From the NCBI RefSeq assembly GCF_032854445.1, contig NC_088307.1, positions 12,274,001 through 12,338,000 of the forward strand: a DNA stretch of 64,000 bases. Reading direction: 5' to 3'. This DNA comes from Liolophura sinensis. Taxonomy: Eukaryota > Mollusca > Polyplacophora > Chitonida > Chitonidae. The notes under the pieces were generated by a model that did no database searches, was not told where the DNA came from, and worked only from the letters and a program-made list of their open reading frames with translations. Made by a program: the position numbers and the translations under genes. Shown here one piece after another: positions 55,601-64,000 of this stretch (position 1 is its first letter; each line of letters opens with the position of its first letter).

Positions 55601-55775
55601 TACCCGTATGACACACTGCTCAACAGATTATGAAAAGTTACTATTTGCGCACACCTCTCAACACCTGATGAAAATCGACCAATTGCGCACACTTCTCAAT
55701 GCCTGATGAAAATTGGCCTATTGTGCACACTTCTCAACAGTCGATAAAAAGTGACTCGTGCGCCGCACTGCATTT
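55601..55775. repeat. Decayed edge of the array
   Basis: Three or four loose units with GCGCACAC-TCTCAACA and TGATGAAAAT, diverged from the main array. Confidence 0.7.
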
Positions 55776-57379
55776 CATATGATAAAAATCAGATAAACAA
55801 AAAAGCCCAAAACATTCAGTTACATAAAGCTTTATTCTCAAAAAGCGAATATTGTATTATTTAGGAAAATATTTAAACTTTGAATTTTGTTATTCGGTCA
55901 CAAAAAATCATATTTTATATTTAATACTTTAAAAAGGGGAAATCAATCAACATTTCCAGTTGTGTCTAGAGTATTAAGGAGTACCACAGAACGTTTTATA
56001 ATCTAGGACAAGTTCATCTGTACATATTTCCTAAAATCAGTCTAAGAATTACGTAAGAATCAATAAGAATTATATACAATCAAACGTCATTTATTCTCAT
56101 TCTTCTCATTTCACAATGAGAAACTGATAATTGTAAAATATCACTGGCTATACTTCAATAAAATAAACATTGACTACATCTAAAAAAATAATAAAAACAT
56201 ACAAATATGTCATTTATTAGCGTACAGTGTGTTGTTCATTGAAAAGGATTCACACCTATAAAAATATGTTAGATGAATGGGAACAAAGCGTAGCAACACT
56301 TTTTGTTCATTTGCACCTGTTGTGTTTTAAACATACCAGCCTAATGTAGAGAAACAAAGGGCAAGGGCGAAAGAGGCTGACATGCAAATGTTTGACATGT
56401 GACGAAAATTATTTAATTGACAATCCGTTTGTACAAAATGGCACAAAATCTAAGACAGATACTATTCAGACTACGCGAGAGTACGTGAGCCGTTTCATCA
56501 TAGCAGAAGTGAAAATGTGTTGATGAAAATTAAATTCCTTAACATATTATGTCCAGATTCATTTTCTTTGCGCAAATAGTTCACATTGTACACTAATAGC
56601 TTTCAACGTGATCACCAAATCTAGGCTAAATGTACCTTCACCACAAAACAACTCTTCCGAAACGTTTCGACTACACGTTTAACTGCTTGGTATCAGATTG
56701 CAGCTGATTGTAACAGTTAAGGCCATTTGGTTCCTAGAGAGTCATATTGCCACACATGAAAGCAAAAACTAAGAAGTAAATATAGCATATATCATACGAT
56801 AAAATCATTTATACTCACACGTTCTACCTTGTCATTTTCAGAATATTTATGTTACACAAGATCTATGGAAAATGTGGTTTTATCTTTAATAATACCATAT
56901 GGAGCAATGAATCGATACTTGACAAAGTTGTGGAGAAAGTTGGTTTTTAATGAGTAATCATAAAGCAAAGGGAGAGAGAGGGTAAAATAGATTATCATGG
57001 CTCTGTAGTCTGTCAGTATTTAAACAAAATATCCATCACCACTCCTCCGTTTGGCCAGTAAGTATTGCTTGCATAGCACGAAAAAATAATTTTTGATAGT
57101 GGATTCTGTGAGCAACATCACATTTCATTCATGCGAACTGGCAGGAATTTACAGGTGGAAAAAAACTAGTAATCAATCACATTTGTCCTCCATTCCTGGG
57201 ACTTCGTCTCTATGGCCACCATCACCAGGAGCCAACGCCTTCCTGGTTCAGCAGGAAGATGATACCTCAAAGACCTCATAGGGCTGTTCGCATACACCAC
57301 ATACATCTATACACATTTTCATCCCGATTAGTAATTTTGTGGTCACAGCCATCTCGAGTTTTGTCTCTCTGAAATCCGT
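55776..57379. other. Downstream flank of LRR protein 2, no gene seen
   Basis: AT-rich sequence. On the - strand an ATTAAA lies near 56948 and an AATAAA near 55830; either could serve as the polyadenylation signal of the gene at 57380-60292. Inference only. Confidence 0.45.
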
Positions 57380-60292
57380 TCACTGCTTTGGTTTCAATGT
57401 TACAGTCTCATTTTTAAGATGTTCTAGATTTTCCTCGAGAGTAGTAACTTGTGACGATAAGTAATCATCGGTTGTGACGACAGAAGTGGAATAATCCGCA
57501 GAAGATGACTCCAGCGCACTCGTGGAATATTTGGAGTCAAGGGTTACCTCCTTCAAGTCGTCCGGTGCTTTCGTCACTTTTAAACTGCTTTCCTCGCGTG
57601 TAGAATTAGTGCTGTTGACGCTCTTGGACTTGGAAATGCGTTCGTTTACTTCACCTTTGATGTGCGGACTGTTGCCTTCGATTTCGTGAGGGTCTTCCTG
57701 ACCCACCTGGTTATTGTCTGGGTCCGACGAGCTATTTCCCCGAGCCCGCGGGTTGTTACTCTCCTGGGGTCGTCGACTGGATCCCAGGCGTGGGGCACTT
57801 TGCGTCGTCTCTCCGGCTGTTATAGACGATGAATCTGTGGTTTGCCAAGTCGTGTAGTCTTCACTAGTCGCCGTCTGTGTCCAAGTTGTTCCAGAAGACG
57901 ACTGGCGGGATATAATCTCCTGCAGTGTGACAGTGGTCTCTTGAAGGGCTTCTAGAGTCGATGCAGTGTTGTTGTTTGACTCAGTTGTGATGGAATCGTT
58001 TGAAGACGTCCAGCCGGTCTCTTGTGTTGTGGCATTATCAAAGCCCGGTAGTGATGTTGTCGAGTTCGTTCTGGGTGCTTGGGAAGCCTCTGTTCCATTT
58101 GGCGTCGAGAGCGTTTGGTTAGTCACAGCTGACGATGAGGTGGAATTCACTGTTGTTGACCACTCCCCTGTTGTGTTTTGAGAAGAGTCTGTTGTAGATG
58201 CATTCCATGATGCAGGATTGGTAGTAAAATTCGACTCCGAAGGATTTTCAGTCGTTGTGCTTAGCGTCGTTGAGTTGGTCAGGGTTTGGTTACCGCTCGA
58301 AGCTGGCGTTGTTGTTGAAGCAGTCGTGTTTGTAATCAATGGCGTAGAGGTCGTTGAGTTTGCTTCTTGAGAATTTGTGATGTTTACAGGAGATGTGGAC
58401 GTCGAAGGTGGGGTAGTTGCATTTGTCCGTGCGCGTTGAGCTGATGGTGTTGTGGTTATCGTCTGCACATTGGACAGGGTGGCTGGGCTTGGGGGTGCCC
58501 TGGGAACAGTGGATTGTTGTCTAGGTGTGCCTGGTGCCCTGGTAACAGTTTGACCTGACACCCTCTCGGAGGCACCGGCTCTGGTGCCTGGTGGAGTCGC
58601 TGGCCTTTGTCTTGCCCCGGCAGGCTGAGTTGGGCGGCGTCTCTCAGTCGTTGTTGTTGAAGAGCTAGGAGAAGAATTTTCTGTGGTAGATATAGTTGAT
58701 GTCGTGGACGTTTCTGTGGTAGTGGTTGTAGCAGAACTTGGTGTCGTGGTTGGAGTGGTGGGTGTTGTTGGAGTTGTTGGTGTTGTTGGTGTTGTTGGAG
58801 TCGTTGGTGTAGGAGTAGTTGTCGTCACTGTAGTAGTAGGTGTGGGTGTAGTTGGCGTTGTTGTTGAAGGCGTTGTAGTGGTTGTCGTTGGAGTAGGTGT
58901 GGTTGTCGTTGTTGTTACTGTCGTAGTTGGAGCAGATGTAGTTGTGGTTGATGGGGGTGTTGTGGTTGTCGTCGGTGCAGGTGTTGTTGTTGTTGTTGCA
59001 GTCGTAGTGGGAGCCGGCGTAGTCGTGGTGGTAGTTGTAGTCGTTGTGGTCGTTGTAGTAGTTGGTGCAGGCGTTGTAGTTGTTGTTGTTGTGGGCGCTG
59101 GTGTTGTAGTTGTAGTGGTTGGTGCAGGTGTTGTAGTTGTAGTGGTTGGTGCAGGTGTTGTAGTTGTTGTAGTTGTTGTAGTTGTCGTTGGTACGGGAGT
59201 GGTAGTGGTCGTTGTGGAGGTCGTAGTCGTCGGTGTTGTTGTTGTTGTTGGAGTTGTGGTCGTAGTCACACGTCTTACTGTGGTTCTACGCCAGGGCGGT
59301 TGCGGCCTAGTCTGTTGTCGCTCTCTCCCTGTAGTTGGCTCGGGTATGAAGTCCGGAGGCAAAGGTTGGCCATTTGACAAACCACATACCGGAGCAGGTC
59401 CGACAACTCTTGGCGGACTGCACCGTGCAGCTTGTTGTCTGCTAGCCTGTCCATCACACGGTAACATGTTGGCGTTTAAGTCAAGTATATTGTTAATAGT
59501 TGTGAAACCGGAGGGCCCGAAGCACCTCAGAGGTCCTCGATCATCCAACAATAGTAGTTTGGTTTCCTCTTGTAGCAACCAGGCAATATTGCAACCACAG
59601 AACAGCTGGTTGGAGTAGAACTGGAACGACGACGAAATGTTAGCTTTCAAAGAATCAATTGTCCCGCATTCGAGGTTCTCTATGGAATTCGTATGCATGT
59701 TCATGGAGGATATCTGAGAGTTTGCGAAGGCGGAATTCCTCAGTGTACTGACGTTGTTTCCGTACAGGAAAAACGATTCCACTCTGCTAACATCGTAGAA
59801 GGCATGGCTGTTGATCACAGTAATGTTGTTCGTGTGAACGTTGAAGGAGCGAATGCTGTTGACGTTGTAGAACGCGTAGCTGTCGACGTTCACAATGTTC
59901 GACGTGTAAATGTTGAACTCGCCGACGTCGGTGAGATCGCTGAAGGCGTACTTGTCGATTGTACCGAGTTCTACGTTGAATATGGAAAGACTTTCCAGAC
60001 CGTTGACGCCATAGAAAGCACATGGGCTGATTCTGCCAATCCGGCCGTTGTATATCCGGAGTTGGCGCAGTCGTGGCAGGTCGGCAAACGCCCTTGGCGG
60101 AATGGAATTAATGGCCATCTGGAAGATTGATAGGTGTTCGGCGTTGACCGGCAGCTCGCTTGGGAACTGCGTAAGGTCATACAAGTAACAACGCACCACC
60201 CCATCTGTACATGAGCATACGTCCGGGCAAAAGCCGTCCTGAGACTGAGATACTTGAAAGATGACTACGAGACACAAGGCGGTCTTCCACAT
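57380..60292 (-). CDS. Secreted atypical LRR protein 2 with mucin-like tail (970 aa)
   Basis: Paralog of the protein at 33375-34301. The chosen start is MWKTALCLVV at 60292; a 3' splice site (GGGCTTTTGCAG) ends at 60311, so the ORF upstream of it is probably intron. Signal peptide about residues 1-18. LRRNT cysteines are C22, C26, C28, C35. Modules begin at residues 51, 74, 98, 122, 146, 170 and 193, mostly 24 apart, with IYN/HTN where canonical LRRs have Leu-rich strands. LRRCT cysteines are C232, C234, C257, C279; extra cysteines C91 and C209 match the paralog. Residues about 336-535 are nearly pure Thr with Pro. The remaining 430 residues are Ser/Thr-rich with over a dozen N-x-S/T sites and no cysteine. 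The end is hydrophilic, with no membrane or GPI signal. A heavily O-glycosylated secreted or matrix protein is inferred. Confidence 0.9.
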   Translation of the reverse strand: MWKTALCLVVIFQVSQSQDGFCPDVCSCTDGVVRCYLYDLTQFPSELPVNAEHLSIFQMAINSIPPRAFADLPRLRQLRIYNGRIGRISPCAFYGVNGLESLSIFNVELGTIDKYAFSDLTDVGEFNIYTSNIVNVDSYAFYNVNSIRSFNVHTNNITVINSHAFYDVSRVESFFLYGNNVSTLRNSAFANSQISSMNMHTNSIENLECGTIDSLKANISSSFQFYSNQLFCGCNIAWLLQEETKLLLLDDRGPLRCFGPSGFTTINNILDLNANMLPCDGQASRQQAARCSPPRVVGPAPVCGLSNGQPLPPDFIPEPTTGRERQQTRPQPPWRRTTVRRVTTTTTPTTTTTPTTTTSTTTTTTPVPTTTTTTTTTTTPAPTTTTTTPAPTTTTTTPAPTTTTTTTPAPTTTTTTTTTTTTTTTPAPTTTATTTTTPAPTTTTTPPSTTTTSAPTTTVTTTTTTPTPTTTTTTPSTTTPTTPTPTTTVTTTTPTPTTPTTPTTPTTPTTPTTPTTTPSSATTTTTETSTTSTISTTENSSPSSSTTTTERRRPTQPAGARQRPATPPGTRAGASERVSGQTVTRAPGTPRQQSTVPRAPPSPATLSNVQTITTTPSAQRARTNATTPPSTSTSPVNITNSQEANSTTSTPLITNTTASTTTPASSGNQTLTNSTTLSTTTENPSESNFTTNPASWNASTTDSSQNTTGEWSTTVNSTSSSAVTNQTLSTPNGTEASQAPRTNSTTSLPGFDNATTQETGWTSSNDSITTESNNNTASTLEALQETTVTLQEIISRQSSSGTTWTQTATSEDYTTWQTTDSSSITAGETTQSAPRLGSSRRPQESNNPRARGNSSSDPDNNQVGQEDPHEIEGNSPHIKGEVNERISKSKSVNSTNSTREESSLKVTKAPDDLKEVTLDSKYSTSALESSSADYSTSVVTTDDYLSSQVTTLEENLEHLKNETVTLKPKQ
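58690..59280 (-). repeat. ACN (Thr) codon repeat coding the mucin-like stalk
   Basis: About 195 codons, mostly ACA/ACG/ACT/ACC with interspersed CCN and GCN. Short units such as P-A-P-T-T-T-T-T-T and T-P-T-T-P recur. Codon third positions vary between units, so the run is not a pure trinucleotide expansion. Confidence 0.9.
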
Positions 60293-60310
60293 CACTGCCA
60301 CACCAAGCAC

Positions 60311-60821
60311 CTGCAAAAGCCCAAACATAGCACATGTATCAATTCGAATCTCGAAGAATATATATAGCATACATGATAAAACCAGATCAGCGAGATAGGC
60401 TACAAATGATTACACATAAAAAATTGTAAATTTGTCCAAATTCCTATACCTATACATCATATACAAGCATAAAATATATTTGTTACAGAAATAGTGGTAA
60501 CAAGGCTGTATTTCATCTCTCTGATGTTGCAGAAGGGATGTGAAAAAGGAAAAATATAGAAAATATGTTCGTTCGAAGAATACACAAAGAACTCCCTCAT
60601 AACCCATACCACATCACGAATTTGCAACAGGAAAGTCACGATGAGTCTTCACACCAATGACACAATGTCAAGAACCTGCAACAGGAAATACCTGGTGATC
60701 CTAAGATGGTTTTCATACAGCAGCAAGAGGAAAGTCATAGAAACTGTCTCAGTGTCAGGAATACAATATAAGATAGTACAGCATAGCGAGTAAAACATAC
60801 CGAACAGCAACGACATTGTGA
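60311..60821. other. Upstream intron/flank of LRR protein 2
   Basis: Directly upstream of the acceptor for the coding exon. No untranslated exon could be placed with confidence; two loosely similar 60-70 bp stretches with CTGCAACAGGAAA and GAAAGTCA(C/T) wording are present near 60620-60740. Confidence 0.35.
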
Positions 60822-61288
60822 TAGCTGGCAAATGACCATGCGTTGCTGGTCAAATACGGCCTCTTGCCAATTTACTTCAGTTAGAGTTTTTTTTTTTTAT
60901 AACCGTACATGTAAATACTTAAACAGTAGTAATTTACACCCCCTAACATCATGGGTTACGCAGACATGGGTAAAAAAAGGTGCAGCTGCAATAATTTAGA
61001 CGTCACTGGTCTAGATTTGCTCTGGTCTAGAGCGTCCGCTTCGAGACCGGTAGATCCAGGATCAGTCCTTGATCGAGTCACACCTAAGACTTTAAAAGAG
61101 GAAGTTGTAACTTCTAGAGTGCTAGGGGATGTGTAATTTGTTACTGTTTAAACATTTACAAGAACAGTTCAAATAAAACTCTAACTGAGGTAAAATTGAC
61201 AAGAGGCCGTATTTCACGAGTTACATGTGACCGTTTACCAACTGTCACACTGTCTGGTTTTATTCTCTATGCTGTACGTCTTAATTAT
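60822..61288. repeat. Inverted pair of family F repeats with spacer
   Basis: Left arm about 60822-60958 (- strand) and right arm about 61122-61288 (+ strand) are inverted copies sharing AACTCTAACTGA, CAAGAGGCCGTATTT and ACTGTTTAA. The spacer holds a SINE-B head fragment at 61019-61112. Confidence 0.75.
61019..61112 (+). mobile_element. SINE-B head fragment
   Basis: ACCGGTAGATCCAGGATCAG and GAGTCACACCTAAGACTTTA match the 5' part of the SINE-B copy at 45611-45950. Confidence 0.75.
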
Positions 61289-61565
61289 ATTTCTCTCCGG
61301 GATGTCACATTAAGCATCAGCAACAAAGAAAAATGTAGACAATATGTGAGCATGAGACATAGGAGACACATGACGGTGGGTCACTGATCCCACACCAGGC
61401 ACACGCAAAGGGGAAAAATATTAGTGTGACGAATACTCTACAAGGCAATGCAAGTACAAGGCAGCCGTTACATCACCAATTCCAAATTTTCCACCTAAGA
61501 TAAATACATATTTAAATAATAAATAAGAGATAGAAAGTGCTTTTAACATGTCTCATTTCTTGTGC

Positions 61566-61582
61566 CCCCCCCCCCCACCCCC
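61566..61582. repeat. C-rich run
   Basis: Poly-C tract broken by one A. Confidence 0.9.
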
Positions 61583-64000
61583 CTAAGAGAGTAGATACTA
61601 GTTTTGGGGGAACAGCTTACATTTTCCTCCCATGCAGCGATCTTTGTAAGGGCATTTATTTCATCATAGGCAACTAACGAAAAACACTGATGTCTGCTCC
61701 TCCCTCAGGTGTTACATATATCAGCTTTATTTTCTATTTGTGTTTTTTCTACACTTGGGGGTACGATTGGGGTACGATTGAAAAAATCGATGAGTCAGGT
61801 TCATTTAAATACCTTTTTAAAACTCCCACAAACCTTGATTGCTTAAATTATGGTTTTTTCATTGTGCTTTTGAAGCAGAGGTATCGCTTTGAAACATCCT
61901 AAACCAATTTCCTTACATTTGCTCTGTCGCGTTTATGAGAAACATATATCCCAGCTTTTGGTTGAAAGCAGAATTCGCCAGTTCTGAGAACAAGAAAAAT
62001 CCAGTTACTATTTTCGGTATCCTACAGCGCTAAAACATATTTTTGGCCGCTCTTGTTGACCTTCTGACGCTGATGACGTCATTAATAGACTGCCAGTCAC
62101 ACTCAGCACGCGCCAGTCATTGTCTGAACGTGCGTTATGGGTATTTAGCCTCGAAGTGTCCTTGATGACATTATTTGACCCTGGGAATGTCAAAATGGAA
62201 ACTTCGAGAATGTAAGGTCAAGCAACATGGAATTTTACTGTCAGTTTATGGAGTTTCCTTAACAGTGACTTTCACTGTCAATTCCGAGTGTCAAAGATAA
62301 TTTATAAATTTTTTAATCCGATTGTTGTTTACCGCCACACTCCAGAATTTTCACGTATACGATGGTGATCAGTATTACGGTAAAACTATAATTAATATCC
62401 CGTAAAGTTATGAAGTTTACATTTTAGGCTTAGTCTAACTAATCTTTTTTTATGCAATGGCCAGTCCGATCTTTAGATGAGCTGACAGTATGATATGATG
62501 AAGTGTAAAAATCTAATGAATCTAATGTAATATCTACACCTTTCACTCAGTCGCCTACAACATACCTTGCATCTTTCTTACATCACTGAAAACTGTTGAC
62601 TGCTTATCTTCTTATAATTCCGTCCTATTTTCATACTTTACATACTTTCTTAGTTTTTGGTACTTTGTGTTAAAGACAAGGAACGTACTAAAATGAAGTA
62701 TAAATCAGACGAAAGACCATTAAAAACTGTCCTGAAAAAAAAAATCGATTTATTCTGCTGTGATCTGTTGGGACCCACATGATATTGGTGACGTCATATC
62801 CATATTTTTGACAAAAAAGGGCGTTTCATGGTTCATTGGGTGAATGCGTTCAAATTTCTGTATGTGTGTGCCTTTTGATTGATTATATCTAGTAGTGTGT
62901 GTGTCAAGTGTCAAAATACTGATCTCACATCATTGGTCCCATTCTATTCAGAAAAGGTCGCCGTAGAACCAAAGTTTCAAATGCAATTTACTTGATCCAA
63001 AAAAAAAATCTAAAAAATAAATCGAACTACTTTCAAAGACAGTGTTTATTGGGCTTTAATCTGACATATACTTCATGTTAGTGTAGTTTTTGCCTTTAAC
63101 GTCGCTTTGGGAACTGGCCTTGCGATTACTGACCCGGAACGTCCATCTCGGTTGACGGCTGGTATACGAATGTTTGTTTCTACGCATAGATCCCTTCTTC
63201 CCCGCACAACCCCCAGTTGCCAAGTTTTACGGAGTGCACTTCATCACAACATCCTTACAGAGGTTTGTACAACCTCAGATTCACGGCCGTTACAATTCTA
63301 AGGTGAGTGAAAATCAATGTCATCCCAGTTTTCCTTCCATCAGCCTCCTTACATATATATTGCGGGAAATGTCACTTGCGTGCACGTTCCATCGCTGGAG
63401 AGTGTGGAGTGCGTCTTCACAAAGCTGCGTGACTCCATTGTAACTTTGTAAAAGTGACCTATGGTCTCTCACATCAATATATGAATTCATTTTGCCTTAT
63501 AAATCGTCAAAATTGATCTCTAATACAGCCAGTTTTTCTTCAAGAGTTACTAAGAAATTCCTACAACACTATTCTTTCAGTTAGGAAATAAAGTCAGCAC
63601 CTTATGCCCATGAACTGTTTCAGAAATGAATATGTCCACCACATACATGTGCTGGTTCTACTTAGGTTAGTTAGGGGCTTTTGAATCTTTGCGTGGAAAC
63701 AGATATTCGCATTCCGACCCTCAAACAAGGTGGACGTTCCAGGTCAATAATCGCAAGATCAATTCCCAAAACGACGTTTAACACAAACCACCAAAGAACT
63801 AAGAAAGTATATAAAGTACGAAAATAGGACGGATTATACAAAGAGGAGAAGTCAACAGTTTCCAGTTATATTGCAAAGACGCAAGGCATGATCTAGGCGA
63901 CTAAGTGAAATCAGTATTCAAATCGTGTACCATACCGGTATATACGTTGTCGATACCAGCATATGTATCTCACTTGCGCTTTGATTACAAGTGTTCATAT
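61583..64000. other. Non-coding end of the window
   Basis: No recognisable gene. A decayed SINE-A 3' fragment (- strand) lies about 62322-62385 (TTTACCGCCACACTCCAGAA, GGTGATCAGTATTACGGT). Open frames near 63107-63443 show no known motif. Confidence 0.5.

Noticed and set aside
58683-59618. 311-codon open frame on the + strand, nearly all Val and Gly
   Set aside because: It is the antisense shadow of the Thr codon run in the LRR protein 2 gene.
59693-60130. 145-codon + strand frame
   Set aside because: Antisense shadow of the LRR modules; no independent features.
63107-63443. Overlapping + strand frames as a gene end
   Set aside because: No known motif and no clear splice signals; left as unannotated.

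Overview
This is a window of intron-rich, AT-rich animal nuclear DNA. The repeat content points to a lophotrochozoan, most likely a mollusc, with a brachiopod or related spiralian as an alternative. It holds many copies of a tRNA-derived SINE whose 3' part looks like the Meta-type domain common in molluscs, several short inverted-repeat elements, and one old non-LTR retrotransposon. The species cannot be named from the sequence alone.

Region 1 (1-23955, + strand): the 3' half of CEP350, the centrosomal/centriolar coiled-coil protein. Sixteen exons can be placed by splice signals, reading phase and similarity to the vertebrate protein. They join without a break into about 1,558 codons ending in a stop at 23953-23955; the 5' half lies before the window. 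The CAP-Gly domain that vertebrate CEP350 carries in the matching part is not visible. The introns hold two remarkable minisatellites, one carrying repeated 3'-splice-like sites and the other repeated 5' splice sites copied from an exon edge. They also hold many SINE copies.

Region 2 (about 24-33.3 kb): no recognisable gene. It contains degenerate tandem repeats and short inverted-repeat (MITE-like) elements, several of which have a second copy elsewhere in the window.

Region 3 (33375-34301, - strand) and region 6 (57380-60292, - strand): two paralogous secreted proteins with unusual, leucine-poor 24-residue leucine-rich repeats, each with LRRNT and LRRCT cysteine caps. The second carries a very long Thr-rich, mucin-like C-terminal region. 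Each has its coding sequence in one exon that starts just after a 3' splice site.

Region 4 (35-47 kb): mostly non-coding, with SINEs of two families, a tandemly duplicated hairpin and a weakly supported small secreted-protein gene on the - strand (about 43670-44759).

Region 5 (47.7-55.7 kb): a broken, nearly full-length non-LTR retrotransposon on the - strand (ORF1, endonuclease, reverse transcriptase and C-terminal region), interrupted by SINEs. A roughly 2-kb array of 38-44 bp tandem repeats follows, ending about 1.7 kb from the stop codon of the mucin-like LRR gene.

Region 7 (60.3-64 kb): the upstream flank of the second LRR gene, an inverted repeat pair, and non-coding sequence.
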